Shown here: one piece after another, positions 49,611 through 57,283 of the stretch
How the letters are laid out: each line of letters starts with the position of its first letter
Numbering within the stretch: position 1 is the stretch's first letter
DNA from: Demequina globuliformis
GTDB lineage: Bacteria > Actinomycetota > Actinomycetes > Actinomycetales > Demequinaceae
Direction: 5' to 3'
NCBI RefSeq assembly: GCF_000975155.1
Contig: NZ_BBRG01000001.1
Location: 727,999-791,998, forward strand
Length of the DNA stretch: 64,000 bases
Notes under the pieces: model-generated
Database searches by the model: none
What the model was told of the DNA's origin: nothing
What the model saw: the letters and a program-made list of their open reading frames with translations, nothing else
Position numbers and translations under genes: made by a program

Positions 49611-49775
49611 TTAGCGCGTCTCGCGGTGCGCGGTGTGCTTGCCGCACTTCCGGCAGAACTTGGAGAGCTCCACGCGGTCGGGGTTGTTGCGACGGTTCTT
49701 GCGCGTGATGTAGTTGCGGTCCTTGCACTCGGTGCATGCCAGCGTGATCTTCGGGCGAACGTCGTTCTTTGCCAT
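49611..49775 (-). CDS. rpmG: 50S ribosomal protein L33, zinc-binding (C+) form
   Basis: 54 residues: [20 protein letters not shown]... with Cys14/Cys17 and Cys41/Cys44, the two CxxC pairs of the zinc-binding form. It lies directly after tRNA-Met on the same strand, in the order tRNA-Thr, tRNA-Met, rpmG common in actinobacteria. The C+ form is the one replaced by a zinc-free paralog under zinc limitation in some species; no paralog is in this window. Confidence 0.97.
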   Translation of the reverse strand: MAKNDVRPKITLACTECKDRNYITRKNRRNNPDRVELSKFCRKCGKHTAHRETR

Positions 49776-49840
49776 GGGTCTCTCCCAGCCTTGTGATGAC
49801 GCGCCTGACGGGCGCGGTCGCAGACGTCGTGTCTGCGTCG

Positions 49841-49914
49841 TAGCGAGGGCGGGACTTGAACCCGCGACCCCACGATTATGAGTCGTGTGCTCTAACCAAC
49901 TGAGCTACCCCGCC
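49841..49914 (-). tRNA. tRNA-Met (anticodon CAT)
   Basis: Minus-strand cloverleaf: acceptor GGCGGGG/CCTCGCT (two G-T pairs), D arm GCTC...GAGC, anticodon stem ACGAC with CAT, T arm GCGGGTTCAAGTCCCGC. The first acceptor position pairs (G-T), as in elongator rather than initiator tRNA-Met, although a CAT anticodon could also be tRNA-Ile2. No CCA is encoded. Confidence 0.93.
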
Positions 49915-49967
49915 GCGAGAATGGGACAGCCGCCGCTTCTCGACCGAGATGCGACGGCACCCATCCT

Positions 49968-50043
49968 TGGAGCCCCGACAGGGAATCGAACCCTGGACCT
50001 TTTCCTTACCATGGAAACGCTCTGCCGACTGAGCTATCGGGGC
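49968..50043 (-). tRNA. tRNA-Thr (anticodon GGT)
   Basis: Minus-strand cloverleaf: acceptor GCCCCGA/TCGGGGC, anticodon stem TTTCC/GGAAA with GGT, T arm CAGGGTTCGATTCCCTG, discriminator T, encoded CCA (49970-49968). First of the tRNA-Thr, tRNA-Met, rpmG transcript. Confidence 0.97.
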
Positions 50044-50053
50044 CAGCCGGACT

Positions 50054-50083
50054 AGGGTACACGGACTTGGAGCGAGAAGTGAA
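50054..50083 (-). promoter_or_regulatory. Promoter of tRNA-Thr, tRNA-Met and rpmG
   Basis: Minus strand: -35 TTCACT (50083-50078), 18-bp spacer, -10 TACCCT (50059-50054), with the start expected near 50047, just before the tRNA 5' end. Confidence 0.6.
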
Positions 50084-50150
50084 ATCGGCGAAGTTTTGGT
50101 CGCCGGGGCCCCTCGACGACCACTCCCGCGTCCGTGTCACCCCCACACTC

Positions 50151-50163
50151 TAGGGTGGCGTTG
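50151..50163 (+). promoter_or_regulatory. -10 box TAGGGT for a leaderless start
   Basis: TAGGGT (50151-50156) then 6 nt to the GTG at 50163; no ribosome site. Confidence 0.65.
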
Positions 50164-51449
50164 TGACGACCTCTGTGAGCGCCAAAGAAGCCCGCCGCGT
50201 CTTCCTGCACCGCCAGGGCCTGGGGCGCGCGCGTCCTCGTAAGGCCGTGCGTCCGCGGGACATCGCTGGCTACCTCGAGCGCCAGGGCATCCTGCAACTG
50301 GACACGGTGAATGTGCTTGCGCGAGCGCACTACATGCCCCTGTATTCGAGGCTGGGCCCCTATGACACCGCGATGGCTGATCACGCGCTGTGGGGTCACG
50401 AGTCAGGCCATGCTGAGAATGCGTTCGAACACTGGGGGCATGAGGCCTCCGTGATGCCGCGCGACCTTCTGCCGCTCATGCACCACCGCATGGCGGCGGG
50501 ATCGTCGTGGCAGGCGCGCACCCGGGAAGGGCTTGAGGCGGAGCGTCCCGGCCTTATCGCCGCAGTCCTCGCTGCCGTCGAGGACGCCGGGCCCGTGACC
50601 GCCGGCGACATCGAGCACCTCGCGCCACGCACCGGCCGCAAGGGACCGTGGTGGGACTCAAGCCACGTCAAGGTTGCGCTGGAGTACTTGTTCATCACCG
50701 GCGAGGTGGCTGCCTCGCGCGGGCGCCACTTCGCGCGCACCTATGACTCCACCCAGCGGGCGTGGGGGCTCCCGCGCGCAAGCGAGGGTGACTGGGGAGT
50801 TCCGGCCGACGCCGCGCGCCAGGCCCTCTTTGACCGCGCACTGGCTGCGGTCGGCATCGGCACCCCCAAGGACGTATGCGACCACTTCCGACTCTCCTTC
50901 CAAGCCGGTCCCCGCACGCGCGACGTGGCCGGAGCGAAGGTATGGGCGGCGTCCGCCGTGGAACGGGGGCTCGCCACGTGGGTGGAGGTCGAGGGCTGGG
51001 GAGAGCCTGCACTAGTGGCGGCCGATGCCGTCGACCCCGGGCGCACCACTGGCGCTGCGTTGCTGAGCCCGTTCGATCCGGCGTGTTGGTACCGACCGCG
51101 CCTCGAGCGCATGTTTGGCATGGACTACCGCATCGAGATTTACACCCCCGCGGCCAAGCGGCAGTACGGCTATTACTGCCTTCCGCTGCTCATCGGCGAT
51201 CAGATGGCGGGCAGGTTCGACCTCAAAGTTGACCGCAAGTCCGGCACCCTCATGGTGCAGGCCGCCTGGGCACAGCCGCATGGTGCCCCCGGCTCACGGC
51301 GCCTGAGCGACCACACGACGGCGCGCGCCGCAGCGGCGGAACTGCGCACGCTCTCGCGCTGGCTGGCCGCACCTCACATTGTTGTCGCTAGCAGGGGCAA
51401 CCTTGCGCCCGCCCTACACCAAGCCGTTGGCGACACACCGGGGGCATGA
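50163..51449 (+). CDS. Winged-helix DNA glycosylase of the AlkX/YcaQ type
   Basis: 428 residues of the HTH_42/AlkZ superfamily, with LQLDTVNVLARAHYMPLYSR. Residues 45-47 read Gln-Leu-Asp, the QxD motif of the AlkX (E. coli YcaQ) branch, which unhooks interstrand crosslinks and removes bulky alkyl adducts; AlkZ itself has QxQ. Other conserved parts are the PRD start and LLSPFDPACWYRPRLERMFG. Function is inferred from the motif. The GTG start is predicted leaderless. Repair gene standing alone. Confidence 0.85.
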   Translation: MTTSVSAKEARRVFLHRQGLGRARPRKAVRPRDIAGYLERQGILQLDTVNVLARAHYMPLYSRLGPYDTAMADHALWGHESGHAENAFEHWGHEASVMPRDLLPLMHHRMAAGSSWQARTREGLEAERPGLIAAVLAAVEDAGPVTAGDIEHLAPRTGRKGPWWDSSHVKVALEYLFITGEVAASRGRHFARTYDSTQRAWGLPRASEGDWGVPADAARQALFDRALAAVGIGTPKDVCDHFRLSFQAGPRTRDVAGAKVWAASAVERGLATWVEVEGWGEPALVAADAVDPGRTTGAALLSPFDPACWYRPRLERMFGMDYRIEIYTPAAKRQYGYYCLPLLIGDQMAGRFDLKVDRKSGTLMVQAAWAQPHGAPGSRRLSDHTTARAAAAELRTLSRWLAAPHIVVASRGNLAPALHQAVGDTPGA

Positions 51450-51486
51450 GGCCTCGACAACTTGAGCGCCCCACCGCCACGGCAAC

Positions 51487-51492
51487 TAGGGT
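51487..51492 (+). promoter_or_regulatory. -10 box TAGGGT of the sugar porter
   Basis: TAGGGT at 51487-51492 with TTGAGC 19 bp upstream (51462-51467), a long spacer. The start would be near 51499 and the leader about 50 nt. Confidence 0.4.
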
Positions 51493-51549
51493 GAGGACCA
51501 TAACGGTGCAGGCCAGCCATCCGCCTGCCTTGGATCAAAGGAGACACAC

Positions 51550-53025
51550 GTGAGCACCGAGTCCCCGGCTCCGATAGCGAGCGCCAAACTCAACCGCAGA
51601 GTGATCGCCATTAGCGTGGGCGCGGCTCTGGGCGGCTTCCTCTTTGGCTTCGACTCTTCCGTCATCAACGGCGCAGTCGAGTCCATCGACAAAGAATTCG
51701 CGCTCTCCGAGGCGCTGTCAGGCTTTGTCGTCGCCTCCGCGCTGTTGGGGTGCGCGGTGGGCGCATGGTTTGCCGGAAGCATCGCCAACCGCTTTGGCCG
51801 CATCCCGGTCATGGTCATTTCTGCGATCTTGTTCCTAGTCTCAGCGCTCGGCTCGGGTTTCGCGTTCGCCGTATGGGATTTGATGCTGTGGCGCATTGCC
51901 GGCGGTCTGGCGATCGGTGCCGCATCCGTCATTGCACCGGCCTACATCTCCGAGGTGGCGCCCGCGAAGTTCCGCGGACGCCTGGCCTCACTCCAGCAAA
52001 TGGCGATCGTGCTGGGCATCTTCGCGGCCCTGCTGTCTGACCAACTGCTCGCGGAGGCTGCCGGTGGCGCCTCCAACGACCTCTGGTTCGGCGTCGAGGC
52101 CTGGCGCTGGATGTTCATCATGTGCTTCATCCCCGCCGTCATTTACGGCCTGGCGGCCCTCAAGCTCCCCGAGTCGCCGCGCTACCTCGTGTACCGCGGT
52201 AAGTCGGAAGAAGCCGCGGTCATTCTGCGCGAGTTCTCTGGCGAGCAGAACGTTGACCACCGCATCGCAGAGATTGAGCGGTCGCTGGGCACCGAGGAAA
52301 AGCAGTCGCTGCGCGACCTACGCGGAGACCGCCTAGGCCTCAAGCCGATCGTATGGGTCGGCATCCTGCTGAGCGTCTTCCAGCAGTTTGTCGGTATCAA
52401 CGTGATCTTCTACTACTCCACGTCGCTGTGGCAGTCGGTGGGCTTCGACGAGTCCGAGGCGTTCCTCACGTCCACCATCACCTCCGTCACCAACATCGTG
52501 GTCACGATCGTGGCTATCTTGCTGGTGGACCGGATTGGCCGTCGCCTGCTGCTCCTCATCGGATCCGCTGGCATGACGGTGTCGCTGGGCATCATGGCGG
52601 TCGCGTTCTCGACCGCCACCCTCGACGCGGACGGCGAAGCCATCCTGAACGGACCGTGGGACAGCATCGCCTTGGTTGGTGCCAACGCCTTTGTGGTGTT
52701 CTTTGGCGCCACGTGGGGACCCGTGGTGTGGGTGCTCCTTGGCGAGATCTTCCCCAACCGCATTCGCGCGACGGCGCTGGCCGTGGCTGCGGCAGCACAG
52801 TGGCTGGCGAACTGGGCCATCACCATGACCTTCCCGATTTTCGCGGACATTGGGCTGACGTTCGCCTACGGCTTCTACGCGACTATGGCGCTCCTATCGC
52901 TGGTGTTCGTGTTCTTCCGTGTTCCGGAGACCAAGGGCATGGAGCTGGAGGACATGGACAACGTCGTGATCGAGCGCGGCAAGTTTGTCGCCATCGAGGG
53001 CGGCTCCAAGCGCGTCATCGAATAG
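51550..53025 (+). CDS. Sugar porter (MFS, XylE/GLUT type)
   Basis: 491 residues, twelve helices. Sugar porter signatures: GGFLFGFDSSVINGAV, RFGRIP, PESPRYLVYRG, FQQFVGINVIFYYS (with the QQ and N sugar contacts), DRIGRR, GEIFPNRIRATA and PETKG. Probably a proton-coupled uptake system for a hexose or pentose. The GTG at 51550 has AAAGGAG upstream. No sugar-catabolic gene is adjacent. Confidence 0.95.
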   Translation: MSTESPAPIASAKLNRRVIAISVGAALGGFLFGFDSSVINGAVESIDKEFALSEALSGFVVASALLGCAVGAWFAGSIANRFGRIPVMVISAILFLVSALGSGFAFAVWDLMLWRIAGGLAIGAASVIAPAYISEVAPAKFRGRLASLQQMAIVLGIFAALLSDQLLAEAAGGASNDLWFGVEAWRWMFIMCFIPAVIYGLAALKLPESPRYLVYRGKSEEAAVILREFSGEQNVDHRIAEIERSLGTEEKQSLRDLRGDRLGLKPIVWVGILLSVFQQFVGINVIFYYSTSLWQSVGFDESEAFLTSTITSVTNIVVTIVAILLVDRIGRRLLLLIGSAGMTVSLGIMAVAFSTATLDADGEAILNGPWDSIALVGANAFVVFFGATWGPVVWVLLGEIFPNRIRATALAVAAAAQWLANWAITMTFPIFADIGLTFAYGFYATMALLSLVFVFFRVPETKGMELEDMDNVVIERGKFVAIEGGSKRVIE

Positions 53026-53061
53026 CAGCCACGCCGGCGGTACGCCGCCGGCACCCTCGCT

Positions 53062-53109
53062 CGAGCGGGGTGAGCAGGCCCGAAAGTCCCGGCCTGCTCA
53101 CCCCGCTCG
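53062..53109 (+). terminator. Long hairpin after the sugar porter
   Basis: A perfect 19-bp stem (53062-53080 with 53091-53109), sequence CGAGCGGGGTGAGCAGGCC, and a 10-nt loop. It ends only 4 bp before the -10 box of the next gene. No T-run follows. A smaller GCCGGCG/CGCCGGC stem precedes it. Confidence 0.75.
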
Positions 53110-53113
53110 TGCG

Positions 53114-53126
53114 TATGGTCAGGGGG
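53114..53126 (+). promoter_or_regulatory. -10 box TATGGT for a leaderless start
   Basis: TATGGT (53114-53119), then 6 nt to the GTG at 53126. Confidence 0.55.
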
Positions 53127-54208
53127 TGACCTGGTTCTACGACCCGCGCGCCACCTACGAGCACAATCGCGAGCACGGCCCCTTTGGCGCCTTCGCAACT
53201 CCGGCGGAACACGCCGAGCCCGGCGTTCCGGAGATGGACTTCTTGGGCAACGCGGTCCACCGCCCCTTTGGCATCCCGGCCGGCCCCCTGGTCAATGCCG
53301 CGTTCTGTGAGGCCGCGTTTGAGCACCGCTTCGACATCGCGGTGTACAAGACCGTGCGCACCCGCGCCCACCCTGCCCACCCCTTTCCCCATACCCTCGC
53401 TGTCCACGTCGAAGGCGATCTCCTGCCGGACCGCGCCGCCCCCGTACTCGCGGACGACGCCCTGGACCAGGCCACATCGATCTCCAACTCATTTGGCGTC
53501 CCCTCACGCAACCCCGACGAGTGGCAACCGGACATGGCGCGCGCCGTCGCCTCCGCGGCAGAGGGTCAGGTCCTGGTGGGGTCATTCCAGGGGAGCAGGC
53601 CACTCGCCCAGGGCGGCGATGCCGCGTACATCGCGGATCACGTCACCGCCGCGCGGCTCACGGCCCAGACGGGGGCGCCAGTCCTCGAGATGAACCTCTC
53701 GTGCCCCAATGAAGGCACGGGGTCACTGCTGTGCTTCGACACCGAGCTCGTCGCGCGCATTGCCGCCGCGGTCAAAGAGGAGATCGGCGACCTTCCCTTG
53801 GTGCTGAAGTTGGCCTACTTTGCCGACGACGCGGCGTTGCGCCTGCTCGTGAACGCCACGGCGGGGATCGTCGACGGGTACGCCGCGATCAACACCATTC
53901 CCGCCACCCTGGTGGACGCCGGCGGCCAGCAGGCTCTGCCAGGCAAAGGCCGCGAGCGCGCCGGCGTGTGCGGGGCAAGTATCCGGTGGGCGGGCCTCGA
54001 CATGGTGCGCAGGCTCGTGCGGCATAGGGCGGATGCCGGGGCGGACGTCACCATCATTGGCGTGGGAGGGGTGATGACGGCTGACGACGCGGAGACGTAT
54101 GCCGCGGCGGGCGCTGACGCTGTCATGAGTGCCACGGGCGCGCTGCTGAATCCGGGCCTTGGAGCGGCCGTCCGCCGCGTGTCGTGGCCATCGTTCACGG
54201 CGCTATAA
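53126..54208 (+). CDS. Dihydroorotate dehydrogenase-like flavoprotein
   Basis: 360-residue FMN TIM-barrel. Signatures are GIPAGPLVNA, MNLSCPNEGTGSLLCFD, VVLKL-type strand (PLVLKLAYF), NTIP, and the phosphate-binding GVGGVMTADDAETYAAAGAD. The conserved NLSCPN loop with Cys is class 1-like, so a pyrimidine-synthesis role is possible, but no other pyr gene is adjacent. The start is set by the leaderless pattern. Confidence 0.8.
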   Translation: MTWFYDPRATYEHNREHGPFGAFATPAEHAEPGVPEMDFLGNAVHRPFGIPAGPLVNAAFCEAAFEHRFDIAVYKTVRTRAHPAHPFPHTLAVHVEGDLLPDRAAPVLADDALDQATSISNSFGVPSRNPDEWQPDMARAVASAAEGQVLVGSFQGSRPLAQGGDAAYIADHVTAARLTAQTGAPVLEMNLSCPNEGTGSLLCFDTELVARIAAAVKEEIGDLPLVLKLAYFADDAALRLLVNATAGIVDGYAAINTIPATLVDAGGQQALPGKGRERAGVCGASIRWAGLDMVRRLVRHRADAGADVTIIGVGGVMTADDAETYAAAGADAVMSATGALLNPGLGAAVRRVSWPSFTAL

Positions 54209-54244
54209 AGCGCGGTGTGGGACTTTGGGCCCAGATTCCTCGCC

Positions 54245-54291
54245 ACGGCACATCTAGTGTCAGATTCACACCAAGGCACTAGATGTAGTGG
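54245..54291 (+). promoter_or_regulatory. Pair of NrdR boxes upstream of nrdD
   Basis: Box 2, CACTAGATGTAGTG (54277-54290), matches the NrdR consensus CACWATATATWGTG at 12 of 14 positions. Box 1 (54246-54259, ending CATCTAGTG) matches 9 of 14. They start exactly 31 bp apart, the canonical NrdR spacing. ACATCTAGTG/CACTAGATGT is also a perfect 10-bp inverted repeat. NrdR represses ribonucleotide reductase genes. Confidence 0.8.
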
Positions 54292-54347
54292 CCGCGCCCC
54301 GTCTGGGCGGTCTGCTGGCTAGCGCCGCGCACACACCGGAGGGGACC

Positions 54348-56699
54348 ATGACGACCACCCAACCGAGCACGCTCAGCAGTGCCCAATCGAGCGCTGCCCC
54401 ACGCGGCACTGCCGTCCACACCTCCGCCGCGACCATGACGAGCGTCCCCCTCCAGGTGGTCAAGCGCGACGGCCGCACGCTGGACTTTCAGCCCGAGCGG
54501 ATCACGGCAGCGCTTCGCAAAGCGTTCGCGGCCGTCCACGGCCAGCACCCGAGCGCGGAGCACTCCTCCAGCCTCCACGCACCCGCGCCGCGCTCCGGTG
54601 ACGCACCTACGCAGGGCGACCCGCGCATCGGCCCCCTCACCGAGCGCATCATCGCCGAGCTCACCTCACGCCAGGGCGCAGTCAAGATCTACGAGATCCA
54701 GTCGGCCGTGGAGCACGAGCTGCTGGCCGCAGGAGAGTACGAGGTCGCCCGCGCGTACATCGACTACCGCGTGCAACGCGACTTTGCCCGCGCCCGCGCG
54801 ACGGATCTTAACCACACCATCTCCACCCTCCTGGACAAGGATCAGGCGGTGGTGAACGAGAACGCCAACAAGGACGCCGACGTCTTCAACACCCAACGCG
54901 ACCTCACGGCAGGCATGGTCGGCAAGGCGATTGGGCTGCGCCTCCTACCCGCGCACGTCGCCAACGCACACACCAAGGGCGACATCCACGTGCACGACCT
55001 GGACTACCAGCCGTACGCGCCTATGACGAACTGCTGCCTCATCGACGTGCCCGAGATGTTTGCGCACGGCTTCCGTATGGGCAACGCGGAGATTGAGCCG
55101 CCCCGCTCCATCCAGACCGCGACCGCGCAGATCTCGCAGATCATCGCCAACGTGTCTTCAAGCCAATATGGCGGCTGCACCGTGGACCGCATCGACGAGG
55201 TGCTGGCCCCCTACTCCGCACGGAACTTCGACAAGCACCTCGCCCACGCGCGGCAATGGATCGAGGACCCAGCCAAGCACGAGGACTACGCGCGCGAGCG
55301 CACGCGCAAGGACATCGAGGACGCCATGCAGTCCCTCGAATACGAGATCAATACCCTGTTCACGTCCAACGGGCAGACGCCCTTCACCTCCGTGGGCTTT
55401 GGGCTGGGCACCGGGTGGCACGAGCGGGAGATCCAGAAGGCCATCCTGCGCATTCGCCTGCGTGGACTGGGCAAAGAGGGCCGCACCGCGATCTTCCCCA
55501 AGCTCCTGTTCACGCTGCGCCGCGGCGTGAACCTCGAGCCAAGCGACCCCAACTACGACGTGAAGGAACTTGCGGTCGCGTGCGCCACCGAGCGCATGTA
55601 CCCGGACGTGCTGAGCTACGACAAGATCACCGAGCTCACGGGCTCCTTCAAGGCGCCCATGGGGTGCCGCTCCTTCCTTCAGGGGTGGACCGACTCCGAC
55701 GGAAAGGACGTCGTCAACGGCCGCATGAACCTCGGTGTCGTCACCCTCAACCTGCCGCGCATCGCGCTCGAGGCCGACGGCAACCTGGAGGCATTCTGGG
55801 ACCTCCTCGAGCAGCGCCTAGTGACCGTACGCGACGCCCTGAACTACCGCATCGGCCGGTGCAAAGAAGCAGTGCCAGCCAACGCGCCCATCCTGTACGT
55901 GCACGGTGCGTTCGGGCAGCGTCTTGCGGTGGAGGACGACGTCGACGACCTGTTCCGCGACGGCCGCGCGACCATCTCGTTGGGATACATCGGGCTGTAT
56001 GAGGTTGCGGCTGCGTTCTACGGCGGCGCGTGGGAGGACAACCACGAGGCCAAGGAGTTGACGCTCGCGGTGCTGCGCCGGCTCGCCGATGCGGCGGCGC
56101 AGTGGAAGGCGGAGTCCGGGTACCACTTCTCCGTGTACTCCACGCCGTCCGAGTCCCTGACCGACCGGTTTTGCCGCATGGACCGCGAACGCTTTGGTGC
56201 GGTCCCGGACATCACCGACAAGGACTATTACACGAACTCCTTCCACTACGACGTGCGCAAGAACCCCACCCCCTTTGAGAAGCTCGACTTCGAGGCCCCG
56301 TACCCCGAGTACGCCTCCGGCGGGTTCATCCACTACGTCGAGTACCCAGTGCTGCGCACTAACCCCAAGGCGCTAGAAGCGGTCTGGGATTACGCCTACG
56401 ACCGCGTGGGCTACCTCGGCACGAACACCCCCATCGACCGGTGCTACGCGTGCGGCTACACCGGCGACTTTGACCCGACCGCGCGCGGCTTCGCGTGTCC
56501 CGAATGCGGCAACGACGACCCGCGCACCTGCGACGTCGTCAAGCGCACCTGCGGCTACCTCGGCAACCCGCAGCAGCGCCCCATGGTGCACGGCCGGCAC
56601 GAGGAAATCGCGGCCCGCGTCAAGCACATGCCCGGCTCCGTGCGGGCCAGGGCGGGGCGGGCCGATGCCGGGGCCGGGTCGCCCGCCGACGGGGAGTAG
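54348..56699 (+). CDS. nrdD: Anaerobic ribonucleoside-triphosphate reductase
   Basis: Class III, oxygen-sensitive glycyl-radical enzyme that makes deoxynucleotides without oxygen; 783 residues. An ATP-cone (about 30-130, VVKRDGRTLDFQPERITAAL) senses dATP/ATP. The catalytic barrel has TKGDIHVHDLD and NCCLIDVPEMF. A zinc site (CYACG...CPECG) precedes the radical region RTCGYLGNPQQRP with Gly736. The start is the ATG at 54348 with GGAGGGG upstream, not the earlier in-frame codons. The last 25 residues are disordered and encode a GGCCGATGC word. Operon with nrdG. Confidence 0.95.
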   Translation: MTTTQPSTLSSAQSSAAPRGTAVHTSAATMTSVPLQVVKRDGRTLDFQPERITAALRKAFAAVHGQHPSAEHSSSLHAPAPRSGDAPTQGDPRIGPLTERIIAELTSRQGAVKIYEIQSAVEHELLAAGEYEVARAYIDYRVQRDFARARATDLNHTISTLLDKDQAVVNENANKDADVFNTQRDLTAGMVGKAIGLRLLPAHVANAHTKGDIHVHDLDYQPYAPMTNCCLIDVPEMFAHGFRMGNAEIEPPRSIQTATAQISQIIANVSSSQYGGCTVDRIDEVLAPYSARNFDKHLAHARQWIEDPAKHEDYARERTRKDIEDAMQSLEYEINTLFTSNGQTPFTSVGFGLGTGWHEREIQKAILRIRLRGLGKEGRTAIFPKLLFTLRRGVNLEPSDPNYDVKELAVACATERMYPDVLSYDKITELTGSFKAPMGCRSFLQGWTDSDGKDVVNGRMNLGVVTLNLPRIALEADGNLEAFWDLLEQRLVTVRDALNYRIGRCKEAVPANAPILYVHGAFGQRLAVEDDVDDLFRDGRATISLGYIGLYEVAAAFYGGAWEDNHEAKELTLAVLRRLADAAAQWKAESGYHFSVYSTPSESLTDRFCRMDRERFGAVPDITDKDYYTNSFHYDVRKNPTPFEKLDFEAPYPEYASGGFIHYVEYPVLRTNPKALEAVWDYAYDRVGYLGTNTPIDRCYACGYTGDFDPTARGFACPECGNDDPRTCDVVKRTCGYLGNPQQRPMVHGRHEEIAARVKHMPGSVRARAGRADAGAGSPADGE

Positions 56700-56701
56700 G
56701 C

Positions 56702-57283
56702 ATGGCGCTCGAGCCGAACCTCCGGACGTGGGTGGCAACGAAGGTGTCGCACTCCTACGTCGCGGACTACAAGCCGTTCAGTTTCGTGGACGGGGAAGGG
56801 GTGCGCTGCTCGCTGTATGTCGCCGGCTGCCTGTTCAAGTGCGACGGCTGCTACAACGAGGCGGCATGGTCCTTCCGCTGCGGTCAGCCCTACTCGCGCG
56901 ACCTCGAAGACCGGATCATCGCTGACCTCGCGCACCCGGCCGTGCAAGGCCTGTCCCTGCTGGGCGGTGAGCCGTTCCTCAACACCCAGGTGGCGCTGTC
57001 CGTCACGCGCCGGCTACGCACGGAGTTTGGCAGCGAGCGCGATGTCTGGGCGTGGTCCGGCTACACCTTTGAGCAGCTCGTGGCGGATTCCGAAGATAAA
57101 CAGGAGTTGCTGTCCATGCTCGATGTGCTGGTCGACGGCACCTACGAGGAGGGCCTGCGGGACCTGTCACTGGCGCACCGGGGCTCGACCAACCAACGCG
57201 TTCTAGATGCGCGGGCCTCGCTCACCGCAGGCCAGCCCGTGACGCACTACTCGCACACCACCCCGTCGCCGTCGCGGTCCTGA
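56702..57283 (+). CDS. nrdG: Anaerobic RNR activating protein (radical SAM)
   Basis: 193 residues. The radical SAM CxxxCxxC motif is Cys43, Cys47, Cys50 (CLFKCDGCYN), with GGEPF as the SAM-binding motif. It generates the glycyl radical on NrdD. It starts 2 nt after nrdD. Its last 37 nt overlap, tail to tail, the end of the HNH/Excalibur gene on the other strand. Confidence 0.95.
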   Translation: MALEPNLRTWVATKVSHSYVADYKPFSFVDGEGVRCSLYVAGCLFKCDGCYNEAAWSFRCGQPYSRDLEDRIIADLAHPAVQGLSLLGGEPFLNTQVALSVTRRLRTEFGSERDVWAWSGYTFEQLVADSEDKQELLSMLDVLVDGTYEEGLRDLSLAHRGSTNQRVLDARASLTAGQPVTHYSHTTPSPSRS

